From assembly GCA_009692205.1 (NCBI GenBank), contig SHZR01000017.1, forward strand, positions 1-57,213: 57,213 nucleotides of DNA, written 5' to 3'. The position numbers and the translations under genes were made by a program. Each line of letters starts with the position of its first letter. Positions within the stretch are counted from its first letter, which is position 1. The notes beneath the pieces are model-generated. The model saw nothing but the letters and a program-made list of their open reading frames with translations. It was not told where the DNA came from and ran no database searches. Source of the stretch: Gemmatimonadota bacterium. GTDB lineage: Bacteria > Gemmatimonadota > Gemmatimonadetes > Longimicrobiales > Gaopeijiaceae. Of this stretch, positions 30,865 through 39,120 are shown one piece after another.

Positions 30865-31748
30865 ACGTCTTGCCGGTTCCCGGGTCGCTCGACCATCAGA
30901 CCATCGACGCGTTCTTCGACTTGGTCGCGATCTCGAAGGAAGGGCGGACGCTCTTCGACGCGCGTCACCTGCGCTGGGTCGACCCGAATGGGATGGTCGG
31001 GCTGCTCGTCGCCGGCACGGTCGCGGCGCGCAAGCAGGGGGCCATGCCCCGGCTCGAGCTTCCCGAGAGCACGGACGTGCTCGGATATCTCTCGCGCATG
31101 GGGTTCTTCGAGGCCGCCAAGGGCGTCTTCGAGCTCGACGATCCCGGCCGGCGGGGTCCGGCACGCGCGTCGGACGTGCTTCTCGAGATCACCCCCATCG
31201 CGGCCAATGTCGACGTCCATGGCGCCATCGACCGCTTGCAGGAGAAGGCAGGCGCGATCCTCACCTCGAGGCTCGGCTATCCGGCCAGCGCGGTCGTGCA
31301 GTTCTCCGTGATCCTCTCCGAGGTATGTCAGAACATCATCGAGCACGCCGAGGCGCCGGGATGGGTAGCCGCGCAGGCCTACAACTGGGCGCGGCGCCTT
31401 GGGCGATACGTCGTCGTGATCTCCGTGATGGATGTCGGTCGCGGGTTCCGCGGCTCGCTCGGCGACGAGCACTCGGCGCGCTACGGAGACCGTTGGGGCG
31501 ACACCACCGCGCTCGAGGCCGCGTTCCTGCACGGGCTCACGCGCTTCCCCGACTCGGGGCGCGGCCAGGGGATCCAGCAGATCCGCAAGCAGGTGCGCCG
31601 TTGGGACGGTGCCATCACCATCCGCAGCGGCACCGCGCGCATCGGTCAGGTGCCCGAGTGGGACGACACCCCGCCGCTCGTCGACGGCATGCAGCCGTTC
31701 CCGGGAGCGCAGATCTCGATCATCCTGCCGGCGAAGAGCGGCTCGTGA
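30861..31748 (+). CDS. STAS-like domain fused to a GHKL (anti-sigma-kinase-like) ATPase
   Basis: 295 aa from GTG 30861 (GTGA overlap with the PfkB stop). The N-terminal 100 residues look like a STAS-type fold (TLFDARHLRWVDPNGMVGLL, then ESTDVLGYLSRMGFFE). The C-terminal part has GHKL ATPase boxes: N-box SVILSEVCQNIIEHAEAPG, G1 DVGRGFRGSL and G2 DSGRGQGIQQIRKQVRRW. No histidine-phosphorylation site or membrane segment is seen. Proteins of this kind act in partner-switching systems as serine kinases for STAS antagonists. A separate STAS-like gene follows immediately, which fits a two-part module. Confidence 0.75.
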   Translation: MNVLPVPGSLDHQTIDAFFDLVAISKEGRTLFDARHLRWVDPNGMVGLLVAGTVAARKQGAMPRLELPESTDVLGYLSRMGFFEAAKGVFELDDPGRRGPARASDVLLEITPIAANVDVHGAIDRLQEKAGAILTSRLGYPASAVVQFSVILSEVCQNIIEHAEAPGWVAAQAYNWARRLGRYVVVISVMDVGRGFRGSLGDEHSARYGDRWGDTTALEAAFLHGLTRFPDSGRGQGIQQIRKQVRRWDGAITIRSGTARIGQVPEWDDTPPLVDGMQPFPGAQISIILPAKSGS

Positions 31749-32317
31749 CCGACGTCGGCCTGGATCCCATCTGGATCGACGTCGGCCAAGTGTTGCAACG
31801 CACGGTGACGTCGCTTTACTCGCATCTCGTGACGCGGCAGACGGGGCGGGCGGTGCGCATGGCGATCGAGATTCAGCTCCGCACGGCGGGCGAGCGGTCC
31901 CTCTCCCTCATCGACCTGTCCGAGGTCGTGATCATCGACTTCTCGTGCGCCGACGAGGTGGTTGCCCAGCTGCTCGAGGGATCGAGGCAGAGCCGCACCC
32001 ACGAGGCGTTCTTCGTCTTCCGGGGCGTACACGAGCCGCACCGAGACCAGATCGAAACCGTGCTCGAGCGGCGCGGGCTCGCCGCGGTCGCGGAGACCGA
32101 CCCGGGCACCTACCAGTTGCTCGGCCGGCACACGGACGGCGAGGCGCGCATGTGGGCCGAGCTCGAGCAGCGCGGCTTGGTCGAGGCGGCGGAGCTCGGC
32201 ACGTTGCTCCCGGACCTGGAAGCGGTCGAGCTGCTCGTCGAGCGGCGCCTGGCCCTCCGAAGCCCGATCTCGGGGCGGATCCACGCGCTCAGTCGGCTGG
32301 TGCGGCACCTACACTGA
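31745..32317 (+). CDS. STAS-like/DUF4325-like protein, 190 aa
   Basis: Starts at GTG 31745, overlapping the preceding stop. The segment SLSLIDLSEVVIIDFSCADEVVAQLL has the pattern of STAS/anti-anti-sigma proteins or DUF4325: a beta strand, the motif around the usual phosphorylatable Ser, then a helix. Here the position before the helix is DFSCADE. The C-terminal 70 residues are helical and acidic, and I do not recognise them. It ends the coupled lepA-to-STAS run. I infer that it is the substrate or partner of the GHKL protein. Confidence 0.65.
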   Translation: MTDVGLDPIWIDVGQVLQRTVTSLYSHLVTRQTGRAVRMAIEIQLRTAGERSLSLIDLSEVVIIDFSCADEVVAQLLEGSRQSRTHEAFFVFRGVHEPHRDQIETVLERRGLAAVAETDPGTYQLLGRHTDGEARMWAELEQRGLVEAAELGTLLPDLEAVELLVERRLALRSPISGRIHALSRLVRHLH

Positions 32318-32341
32318 ACGTCGCGTGGATGGGCGGGTCAG

Positions 32342-32674
32342 CTATTCCAGCACACGTACTCGCTCGAGTCGCCCGAGCGCACGGTCGAACGTGATTAGCG
32401 GCAGGTCATCGCGTCTGTAGTCGGCGTGGATGAGCCGATCAACCAGGCCCGGCATGGATTTCGATACACGCGAAGCGCCGTCGGCCGAGAGCACCGCGCG
32501 CGAGACGCCAGGCGCCGAGATATCGGGATCGCTTAGCAGCGCCAGCAGGACGCGGACGGCCTCGGCGTGGGGCACTCCGTAGTGGTGTCGCAATGCGAAG
32601 TACGTTTCCGCGACCACGAGATCGGAGATCGTCACTGGCGTCGGAGCCGTGGCAAGGAAGTCGCGCGCGACCAA
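32342..32674 (-). pseudogene. PIN-domain gene, N-terminal part missing
   Basis: The frame, opened by a TTG at 32674, starts at RDFLATAPTPVTISDLVVAE and runs to the C-terminal PIN part with DLPLITFDRALGRL. PIN toxins begin with a strand and catalytic Asp (xxxDTNVLL) about 35-40 residues earlier. That part is absent, and the sequence upstream is the inside of a pruA fragment. The remaining E (AETYFAL) and D (ITFDRAL) acids are present, but the first catalytic Asp is not. It is therefore a non-functional remnant, and no antitoxin gene is attached. Confidence 0.75.
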
Positions 32675-32952
32675 TCGTGTCGCGCCTCGAGCGCGGCGGC
32701 TACGGCAGCCTCGATCTCTTTGGGTCCCGCGCGGTGGGCCCGCGCGATCACGTGACCGTGCGCGTGCGGCATCACCACGTCGAACGTATCGCCCGTGCGG
32801 ACCTCACGGCCCCCGATGACGAGTGGGATGTCGACGATCTGCCCGGCCTGCGCCTCGATCTCGCGCTTGAGCGCTGCGCGCTCGGGGGTGCCAACGGCGT
32901 ACGAGAGCACCGGCTCATTGGTCGGCCGGGGCACGATGGGGTTGCCGTACAT
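32632..32952 (-). pseudogene. pruA: N-terminal fragment of 1-pyrroline-5-carboxylate dehydrogenase
   Basis: ATG 32952 begins a 106-codon frame whose first 95 residues match the start of P5C dehydrogenase: NPIVPRPTNEPVLSYAVGTP, VDIPLVIGGREVRTGDTFDV and VMPHAHGHVIARAHRAG. The full enzyme is about 540 aa. After EARHDWSRA, where PruA normally continues into the NAD-binding domain, the match ends and the sequence enters the PIN-gene remnant. The fragment therefore marks a deletion or rearrangement joint near 32650-32680. Confidence 0.85.
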
Positions 32953-33048
32953 GGCAGAATCTCTACCGGGCTCACGCGGCGGCACAACGGGCCCGCGCCG
33001 GCGGTGGCGCGTCGCGTTACTTTCTGGCCCCTCGAACCCTCCCGGTCC

Positions 33049-34152
33049 ATGAATCCTGACGACCTGCGCCGCTCGGTGATGGCCGCGCTGGCCAAGATCA
33101 ACCACCCCGCCACGGGGAAGGATCTCGTCGCGGGCGGCCATGTCCAGAACGTCGCGGTCGACGACCAGGGGGTGGCGCGCTTCCAGTTCATGCTCAAGCC
33201 CGAGGATCCGAACGAGCTGGTGAAGGAAGCGCGGAGCGCCGTCGAGGCCATCGCGGGGATCACCGGGGCGAAGATCAACGTCCAGCTCCCGCAGATGCAG
33301 CCTCCCGGCGGTGGCGGCCGCAAAGGCGGCCTGAAGCCCGGCTCGGTGCCTGCGCCGACGCCCAAGCCGGGCCTGCTGAAGAACGTCAGCCACATCGTGG
33401 CCGTGAGCTCGGGGAAGGGCGGGGTCGGGAAGTCGATGGTGGCCGCCAACCTGGCCGCGGCGATCGCGAAGACCGGGCAGCGCGTGGGCCTGCTCGACGC
33501 CGATATCTATGGGCCGAACATCCCGCTCATGTTCGGCGTGAGCCGGCGGCCGAACGTGATCGGCGAGAAGGGCAAGGAGATGATCGAGCCGCTCGAGGCG
33601 CACGGCGTGCGTCTCATGAGCCTCGGCTTCCTGCTCGACAAGGACCAGCCCGCCATCATGCGCGGACCGCTCATCTCGGGCGTGCTCAAGCAGTTCCTGG
33701 AGCAAGTCGCCTGGGGCGACCTCGACGTGATGGTCGTGGACATGCCGCCCGGCACCGGCGACGCGCAGCTCTCGCTCGTTCAGTCGATCGACCTGGATGG
33801 GGCTGTCATGGTGACCACCCCACAGGACGTCAGCACGGGCGACGTGCGACGCGCCATCAAGATGTTCGAGCGGGTGAACACGCGCGTGCTCGGCATCGTC
33901 GAGAACATGGCTGGCCTGACGTGCCCGCACTGCCACGAGCACATCGACGTGTTCGGCGTGGGCGGCGGGGAAGCGCTCGCCGCCGAGATGAAGGTGCCGT
34001 TCCTCGGGCGCGTGCCGCTCGACCCCGCGGTCAGGGAAGCTGGGGACCGCGGCACCCCGACCGTGCTGTCGGCTTCAGGCTCGGGGGCAGGGGTCGCGCT
34101 CGGCGAGATCGCGGAGAAGGTGCTCGATACGCTGGCGGCACTGGTCGGCTGA
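33049..34152 (+). CDS. mrp: Mrp/ApbC-family iron-sulfur carrier ATPase
   Basis: 367 aa from ATG 33049. The N-terminal DUF59/MIP18-like domain (VMAALAKINHPATGKDLVAG) is followed by a Gly/Pro linker and a ParA-like NTPase with deviant Walker A SSGKGGVGKS (residues 120-129). Further motifs are DADIYGPNIP, VDMPPGTGDAQLSL and the cluster-binding CxxC in GLTCPHCHEH. It shuttles Fe-S clusters to target proteins. The start is preceded by a short gap shared with the divergent pruA fragment. It converges on doxX. Confidence 0.95.
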   Translation: MNPDDLRRSVMAALAKINHPATGKDLVAGGHVQNVAVDDQGVARFQFMLKPEDPNELVKEARSAVEAIAGITGAKINVQLPQMQPPGGGGRKGGLKPGSVPAPTPKPGLLKNVSHIVAVSSGKGGVGKSMVAANLAAAIAKTGQRVGLLDADIYGPNIPLMFGVSRRPNVIGEKGKEMIEPLEAHGVRLMSLGFLLDKDQPAIMRGPLISGVLKQFLEQVAWGDLDVMVVDMPPGTGDAQLSLVQSIDLDGAVMVTTPQDVSTGDVRRAIKMFERVNTRVLGIVENMAGLTCPHCHEHIDVFGVGGGEALAAEMKVPFLGRVPLDPAVREAGDRGTPTVLSASGSGAGVALGEIAEKVLDTLAALVG

Positions 34153-34165
34153 AGCGCCCGAACGC

Positions 34166-34573
34166 CTAGGACGCCCGCGTCCTCCGGCGATCGATCAGCC
34201 CGTCCACGCTGAACGCCCCGCCTCCGTGCGCCGCCATGTAGGCGAACGCGAAGCAGTAGAGGATGGCGAGTTCTCCGCGGTTCATGATCGGCACCGGTCC
34301 TCCCGGGAAGTGCTGGCGGAAGTACGCGATCGCCATCTGGCCCGCCAACACAAACGCGACCGTGCGCGTCAGCAGGCCCACCACGATCAGCAGTCCGCCC
34401 CAGAACTCGAGCACGCCCGCGACGCCGAGGAGCGACGTGAGCGAGACCGGGTCCTGATCCGTGAAGATGCCGAACATCTTCTGGGCGCCGTGCTGCATGA
34501 ACATGAGGCCGAAGACGATGCGGAAAGCGTTCAGCGCGAGCGCGCGGATCCGTTCTGCTGGGCTGGTGATCAT
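34166..34573 (-). CDS. DoxX-family membrane protein
   Basis: 135 aa with four hydrophobic helices. The DoxX pattern is visible: RIVFGLMFMQHGAQKMFG near the start, then LLGVAGVLEFWGGLLIVVGL and TRTVAFVLAGQMAIAYF. AGGAGC-like spacing (AGGAG eight bases before ATG 34573) gives a strong ribosome site. Function in this family is poorly defined (redox or oxidative-stress related). It follows a tiny membrane ORF by 13 bases. Confidence 0.85.
   Translation of the reverse strand: MITSPAERIRALALNAFRIVFGLMFMQHGAQKMFGIFTDQDPVSLTSLLGVAGVLEFWGGLLIVVGLLTRTVAFVLAGQMAIAYFRQHFPGGPVPIMNRGELAILYCFAFAYMAAHGGGAFSVDGLIDRRRTRAS
34168..34183. terminator. Hairpin at the convergence of mrp and doxX
   Basis: AGGACG and CGTCCT pair perfectly around CCCG. 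It overlaps the last codons of doxX and follows the mrp stop by 15 bases. There is no T-run. Confidence 0.3.
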
Positions 34574-34586
34574 CGTGCGGGGCTCC

Positions 34587-34685
34587 TCATTTGTCGCCTG
34601 ACCGTGCGTGGTTCGCCACGTAGAGGATCAGCCCCAGGAACCCCAGGAAGATCATGACGAGGATGGCCAGCTCGAAGATGCCCAT
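34587..34685 (-). CDS. Possible 32-aa single-span membrane peptide
   Basis: MGIFELAILVMIFLGFLGLI then LYVANHARSGDK: one hydrophobic helix with a short positively charged tail. Its stop lies 13 bases before the doxX start and overlaps the AGGAG of doxX, which suggests translational coupling. A longer upstream frame reaches 34838 but has no matching character. It is too short to be certain. Confidence 0.35.
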   Translation of the reverse strand: MGIFELAILVMIFLGFLGLILYVANHARSGDK

Positions 34686-34808
34686 CCGCCAACGTGCCAC
34701 GCGGCGGTCCCCCAGGGCAAGCGAGGCGGAGCGAGGCCTGGCGTCCCACGGCAGCATGGCCGCGCCCTCAGCAGCCGAACAGCTTCCTACATGAGCCCAG
34801 GCGGCTTG

Positions 34809-34827
34809 CACATGTGAATCACATGTG
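34809..34827. promoter_or_regulatory. Perfect 19-bp palindromic operator in front of vapBC
   Basis: CACATGTG-AAT-CACATGTG is a perfect inverted repeat, and each 8-bp half is itself palindromic. It ends 13 bases before the vapB start at 34841. Ribbon-helix-helix antitoxins bind such paired sites, so it is the likely autoregulation operator of this toxin-antitoxin pair. Confidence 0.7.
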
Positions 34828-34840
34828 TCAGACTCCAACC

Positions 34841-35077
34841 ATGCCCATCATGATCCAAGTCCGGAACGTTTCCGAGTCGGTCCACCGCGAGCTCGTGCGC
34901 CGCGCCGAACAGAAGGGTGTAAGCCTGACAGCGTACATCCAGTCCATCCTCGAGCGTGAAATCGCGCGGCCTTCGCGGGACGAGATCCTGCGCCGCATCC
35001 GAGAGGCGAAGCCGGTCGAGCTGGATCGGCCGTTCGCGGATGATATCCGCGAGGGGCGACGGGCGACCACCGAGTGA
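34841..35077 (+). CDS. vapB: FitA/VapB-type ribbon-helix-helix antitoxin
   Basis: 78 aa from ATG 34841 (ATG 34850 also possible). The N-terminal IQVRNVSESVHRELVRRAEQ is the FitA-type RHH DNA-binding domain: a strand followed by two helices, with GVSLTAYIQSILEREI as the second. The C-terminal half is charged and likely wraps the toxin. It neutralises the downstream PIN RNase and represses its own promoter. The vapC start overlaps its stop (GTGATG). Confidence 0.88.
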   Translation: MPIMIQVRNVSESVHRELVRRAEQKGVSLTAYIQSILEREIARPSRDEILRRIREAKPVELDRPFADDIREGRRATTE

Positions 35078-35484
35078 TGCCCTCAGCGATCGTCTTGGAT
35101 GCGTCCGTGCTCGGGGAGTTCGTGCTCGACCCGTCGAGTAATCCCTCGCTCGACGAGCTGATTCGCTCCGAAGGGTGTGAGATCTTCATCCCGCACCTCT
35201 GCGACGTCGAAGTGGCGTCAGGTTTTCGGTCGCGCATCGCCCGTGGGGCGATGGAGGCCGCGCGCGCCTCCGAGGCGTTGGAGCATTTCGTGGGCTTGCC
35301 CCTGCACAGGGTAGGGCACGTCCCCCTCCTCAGCCGCATCCTGTCGCTACGCGACAACTTCAGCGCCTACGACGCGACGTACGTGGCGCTCGCCGAGTCG
35401 CTGGGAGCCCCACTGTACACCGCGGACCTGCGGCTCGCCCGCGCTGTGCGCGAGCACACGGAGGTCGAGGTCGTCGAGGTCTGA
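35077..35484 (+). CDS. vapC: VapC-type PIN-domain ribonuclease toxin
   Basis: 135 aa. All expected acidic residues are present: Asp8 in VLDASVLGEF, a Glu in HLCDVEVASGFRSR, and the later acids in NFSAYDATYVALAE and LYTADLRLARAV. The overlap with vapB and the conserved C-terminus identify it as an intact toxin. VapC enzymes cleave tRNA or other RNA, but the target cannot be inferred here. Confidence 0.88.
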   Translation: MPSAIVLDASVLGEFVLDPSSNPSLDELIRSEGCEIFIPHLCDVEVASGFRSRIARGAMEAARASEALEHFVGLPLHRVGHVPLLSRILSLRDNFSAYDATYVALAESLGAPLYTADLRLARAVREHTEVEVVEV

Positions 35485-35488
35485 GGGC

Positions 35489-35725
35489 TTACTCGCCCTC
35501 GAGCCATTTCTTGTCGGCGTCCGACAGGGCGGGGGCTCCGCTCGACTTCTGGATCACCTTCACGACGATCCAACTGACGAGCAGGATGGGCGCGACCTTG
35601 AACAGAAGGAACGAGGCAAGGCCGAGCGTGAGCGAGAACACCGCCCCGACGACGGACAGCACGATGCCGGCCACAATCAGGGTGATGAGCCCTACCGCGA
35701 GGAACGTCAGAATCGAGCCGAGCAT
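35489..35725 (-). CDS. Small membrane protein, 78 aa
   Basis: From ATG 35725 there are two adjacent hydrophobic helices (SILTFLAVGLITLIVAGIVL, then GLASFLLFKVAPILLVSWIV) and a charged tail ending SDADKKWLEGE. I do not recognise a family. It is the last gene of the sigma/anti-sigma operon, 16 bases after the preceding stop, so it is probably coexpressed with the envelope proteins. An N-terminal extension from 35758 has no supporting features. Confidence 0.6.
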   Translation of the reverse strand: MLGSILTFLAVGLITLIVAGIVLSVVGAVFSLTLGLASFLLFKVAPILLVSWIVVKVIQKSSGAPALSDADKKWLEGE

Positions 35726-35741
35726 GTTGTTTCCTCCTGCT

Positions 35742-36572
35742 TTAGCGGACCCACACAACCTTCACGCTTCCGAACGCCGCGTCCAGGTCGACGGTCACCT
35801 TGCGCGCGGCCCCTGCCCAGTCGAGCGACTGGTAGGTGTCTCCCAGCTTCACCAGCCCTTCAGAGTCCAACGAGGTCAGGAAGCTATCCTTCCGGAGCTG
35901 CAGGCCCAGACCTTCAGGCACCCGTAGCTCGAGCCTCCCGAGGCCCATATCGATCGCGACGTGGGCGTCCGCCCGCCAATTGCCGTCGAGCCAGAGCGTG
36001 AGGGATCCCACCCCGGCGTCGATCTCTATGCGCTGCGCGTTGAGGTTGCCGAGATGTCGCGCGGTGAACTCGGCCGCTCCCACCTCGAAGCGGGCGACCT
36101 CCATGCCGCTGGTGCTCGGCTCGGAGACATCGATGGTCGACTCGGACGCGCCGGTGCTGAGATCGAGGCCCGTGAGCGCGAGGCCCCCTAGGTCCACGTC
36201 CGCGCGCACCGCTCCGAACTCGAGGTCGAGGTTCATCGGCACACCGCGGGCGAGCTCGAGGTCGAATCGGGCACCCTCCTGACTGCGCCTTCCGATTCCG
36301 CCACGGATCGATTCAATGCCGACATCCAAACGATGCCCCTCGTACTCGGCGACAGGCTCGTAGTGGTCCTCGTCGTACTCGAGGTTCATGCGATAGAGGA
36401 GTCCCGTGTCCATGGAGCGCACGCTGAAGCGTCCGGCACCGTACTCGACCGACACGCGCACCTCGTCCGCGTCTTCGAGTTGGCGGGACATCGTGACCGT
36501 GCGCATCTGCGCCTGCGTTGCGGCGGGCCACCCGCCAACGACCAGCAGAGCCGCGACGAGCCACTTACGCAT
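35742..36572 (-). CDS. Secreted beta-rich protein (DUF4097/LiaF toast-rack-like)
   Basis: 276 aa from ATG 36572. The signal peptide ends AATQA before Gln. After it comes a repetitive beta pattern (EVRVSVEYGAGRFSVRS, then LDLEFGAVRADVDLGGLALTGLDLSTGAS, and ADAHVAIDMGLGRLELRVPEG). That style is typical of DUF4097 or LiaF-type folds, in which regularly spaced strands form a helix-like stack. The protein is extracytoplasmic and its binding partner is unknown. Its start overlaps the upstream stop by 8 bases. Confidence 0.65.
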   Translation of the reverse strand: MRKWLVAALLVVGGWPAATQAQMRTVTMSRQLEDADEVRVSVEYGAGRFSVRSMDTGLLYRMNLEYDEDHYEPVAEYEGHRLDVGIESIRGGIGRRSQEGARFDLELARGVPMNLDLEFGAVRADVDLGGLALTGLDLSTGASESTIDVSEPSTSGMEVARFEVGAAEFTARHLGNLNAQRIEIDAGVGSLTLWLDGNWRADAHVAIDMGLGRLELRVPEGLGLQLRKDSFLTSLDSEGLVKLGDTYQSLDWAGAARKVTVDLDAAFGSVKVVWVR

Positions 36573-38133
36573 CACTCCCCTCCTTCGAGGCCGCTTCCGC
36601 GGGCTGTTCGGCGTCCACCCCACCCATGTCCGCGTTCATCGCGGCCTCCCACGCCTCGTCGGTCGAGTACCTCGCGTAGTCCCTGCGGCGGCCGCCGCGC
36701 GTGATGATCACCGCGCCGAATCCGACCTGGATCGCCGCGACGGTGATCACGAAGCCGGCCACTACGAGCAACCCGGTCAGGAATCCGAGGAAGGGCGCGA
36801 TCGAGATGATGTTGGCCGCCACGAACAGCACCATCAGTCCGGCCAGCCCGCCCACCATGGTGATGAGCGAGTTGGACTTCCGGATCCAGTGCGTCCACGG
36901 GAGCTCGCTGTCGGCCAGCCACTCGCCGGCGTTACGCGCCACCGCCAGATAGCCCACGAGCGCCGCGGCGCACGCGGCCAGCGGGAAGAGCGGCAGCCAG
37001 GCGATCGCGACCGGAATCCCGACGATCGACACGATGAGCGTGATGAACCCGACCACCCACGCCGGAATCAACAGCACCGCGCCGGCGATGCCGACCGCGG
37101 CGGACCGACCCGGCGCGCGGCGGGCGGTCTCGGCGATGACATCGACCTTGTCGCCCGCGAACGCGATCACCGCCGCGCCGATGAGGCCGAGGATGAGCAC
37201 CATGACCAGGTTCTCCAGGACGCCCCCGACGCCCCGGACGATGGGTCGGAAGGGCGCGAGGAGCGAGAAGCCGTCCTCGCCACGCATCTCCTCGCGGACA
37301 TCTCGGCGCACCTCCTCCACGACCTCGCGCCGGACGTCTTCGCGGATGTCGTCACCCACCTGCTCGCCTTCGCGAACCTCGATCACGTCCCCGTCCACCG
37401 TGCCGAGATTCCGCACGAGACGCGCATCGGCGAGACGCACGGAGCCCGAGACGGAGCTCCCTTCGAGCAACTCGAGATCGCCCCCCACCACCACCACGTC
37501 ACCCTCCACGTCGCCCTCGATGCGCGCGTCGCCCTGGATCACGACCAGGTTGCCTTCGACGACTTCGTCGGCGGCGATGACGACATCTTCGGCGACGTGC
37601 ACGCGCACGTTCTCGCCGAGCCCCTCGAGCGCGTCGTCGAGGAGCCGCAGGCGATCGCCCCCGCTCAGGAGCAGCCGAACCAGCGACCCGGGGTCGCCCA
37701 GCGAGACCGACGGCTCCCCGCTGTCGGCCTGGACGTCCACGTCGTGGAGCGCGGCGTCGAGGGCCTGGTCGATCTCGCGAGCCACTGCCGCATCGTCGCC
37801 CGTCAGCGCGGAGGGCACGGTCCAATCGGCGAGTGCCGCCGCGAGGGCTCCGTCGTCCAACGCGACGGCCTGAGCGAGCAGGGCCCGCCAGGCCGCGTCG
37901 AGCTCGTCGCCAGGCTCGAAAGAGCCCACCGCCTCGTCATCCACGAGTACCGATCGGTTGTCGAAGAGGATCTCGAGGCGGTCCCCGTCCGCGAACTCGA
38001 GCGCGAGGGACGCCTCCGATCGACCCACAGAGACTTCCTTGGACACGACCTCGCGCACCTGCGCGTGGACGGTGAGAGGGGCGGCGGCGGCCGCGAGCCC
38101 CAGCCCGAGGAGGGCGTTACCGAGTCGAGACAT
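36565..38133 (-). CDS. Signal-peptide protein with polymer-forming (bactofilin-like) repeats and a membrane tail
   Basis: 522 aa from ATG 38133. The signal peptide ends LTVHA before Gln. About residues 170-250 carry short repeats (VIAADEVVEGNLVVIQGDAR, then EGDVEGDVVVVGGDLELLEG) of the type seen in bactofilins and other right-handed beta-helix proteins. A charged helical segment (VREGEQVGDDIREDV) follows, then four or more hydrophobic helices in the C-terminal half (VLENLVMVLILGLIGAAVI and so on). It is probably an envelope protein whose extracytoplasmic part polymerises or binds. Its start overlaps the anti-sigma stop. Confidence 0.65.
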   Translation of the reverse strand: MSRLGNALLGLGLAAAAAPLTVHAQVREVVSKEVSVGRSEASLALEFADGDRLEILFDNRSVLVDDEAVGSFEPGDELDAAWRALLAQAVALDDGALAAALADWTVPSALTGDDAAVAREIDQALDAALHDVDVQADSGEPSVSLGDPGSLVRLLLSGGDRLRLLDDALEGLGENVRVHVAEDVVIAADEVVEGNLVVIQGDARIEGDVEGDVVVVGGDLELLEGSSVSGSVRLADARLVRNLGTVDGDVIEVREGEQVGDDIREDVRREVVEEVRRDVREEMRGEDGFSLLAPFRPIVRGVGGVLENLVMVLILGLIGAAVIAFAGDKVDVIAETARRAPGRSAAVGIAGAVLLIPAWVVGFITLIVSIVGIPVAIAWLPLFPLAACAAALVGYLAVARNAGEWLADSELPWTHWIRKSNSLITMVGGLAGLMVLFVAANIISIAPFLGFLTGLLVVAGFVITVAAIQVGFGAVIITRGGRRRDYARYSTDEAWEAAMNADMGGVDAEQPAEAASKEGSDA

Positions 38134-39079
38134 GGGCATACCGGCGGTTGGTGATGAGGTTGGTGTAGAGGACGCGGAGCGCGACCGCGGCGACGGCGGA
38201 GTAGGCGAGCGCCCCCCCGGCCACCACGAGCGGCGACCCCACGACGAGATCGAAGAGGGAGTCCGCTCCGAGCAGCGACGCGGCCTCGAGCCCGACCCCG
38301 ACGACGGCGTTCCATCCGAGGGCGAACAGGTCCGTGAGCTGCCAGAGCGCGAACGACGCGAGCGCCTGAGGCGTGAGCGTCGGATGCGAGAACACCGCGT
38401 AGAGCACGAGTCCGAAGATGGCGGCAGGGGTCACAGCAAAGCCCGACAGCGCCGCCCAAGCGCGACGCGTGCGCGGTACGAAGCGGCGGGCGACCACGAG
38501 CGCGTAGTCCCAGGCCGTCGTGCTTGCCACGGCGCGAGCCGCAACGGGAACGGCGGCCGGGGCGCGCACGGCGGCCAGCACCCGGGCGGCGAAGGCCTCA
38601 CTCGGCGCGTAGCGCTCGAGACGGCCGAGCGTGCCCATCACCACGCGCCAGGACTCGAGCTCGTGCGCGCACGTGGAGCAGGTGTCGACGTGCGCGCGAA
38701 CCCGAGCCACACGACGTGCGGGCAGAAGGCCCTCCACGAAGTCCTGGAGCACGTCGGCTTCGACGTGCCCGGGCCTGGCCCGAGGGCTCAGGGCCGCGAC
38801 GCCAGCACGTACACGTGCGGCGAGGCGAGCGCCGAGCGGCACCGGGGCGGAGATCTCGACCCCCGCCATCACCCGGTCTGCGAACCCAGCGCGAGGCGCC
38901 GGCGCCGCGAGCCCGGCGAGGTCCGCGAAGAGCACGCGCCAGCCATCGAGTTCCGCGGAGCAGCGCACACACGAGGCGAGGTGCTCCTCGATGGGGCTCC
39001 GCTCCCCCGTGGGGAGGTCGCCCTCGAGGAACGCCTGCATGCGCTCGGCGCTCACGTGGGTGTCGATGTGCTTGCTCAT
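38117..39079 (-). CDS. Anti-sigma factor with two tandem zinc-finger (zf-HC2) domains
   Basis: 320 aa from ATG 39079, which follows AAGGACGG. The first zf-HC2 is around SAERMQAFLEGDLP with EEHLASCVRCSAELDGW (HxxxCxxC). The second is around HVEADVLQDFVEGLLP with RAHVDTCSTCAHELESW. Membrane helices follow in the last third (AIFGLVLYAVFSHP, then VVAGGALAYSAVAAVALRVLY). A second start at ATG 39124 overlaps the sigma stop. Two zinc fingers in one anti-sigma protein are unusual; most have one. It likely restrains the upstream ECF sigma at the membrane. Confidence 0.82.
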   Translation of the reverse strand: MSKHIDTHVSAERMQAFLEGDLPTGERSPIEEHLASCVRCSAELDGWRVLFADLAGLAAPAPRAGFADRVMAGVEISAPVPLGARLAARVRAGVAALSPRARPGHVEADVLQDFVEGLLPARRVARVRAHVDTCSTCAHELESWRVVMGTLGRLERYAPSEAFAARVLAAVRAPAAVPVAARAVASTTAWDYALVVARRFVPRTRRAWAALSGFAVTPAAIFGLVLYAVFSHPTLTPQALASFALWQLTDLFALGWNAVVGVGLEAASLLGADSLFDLVVGSPLVVAGGALAYSAVAAVALRVLYTNLITNRRYAHVSTR

Positions 39080-39120
39080 ACGTCCGTCCTTACGGGGCCG
39101 GGTCGGGGCCGGTTTCATGG

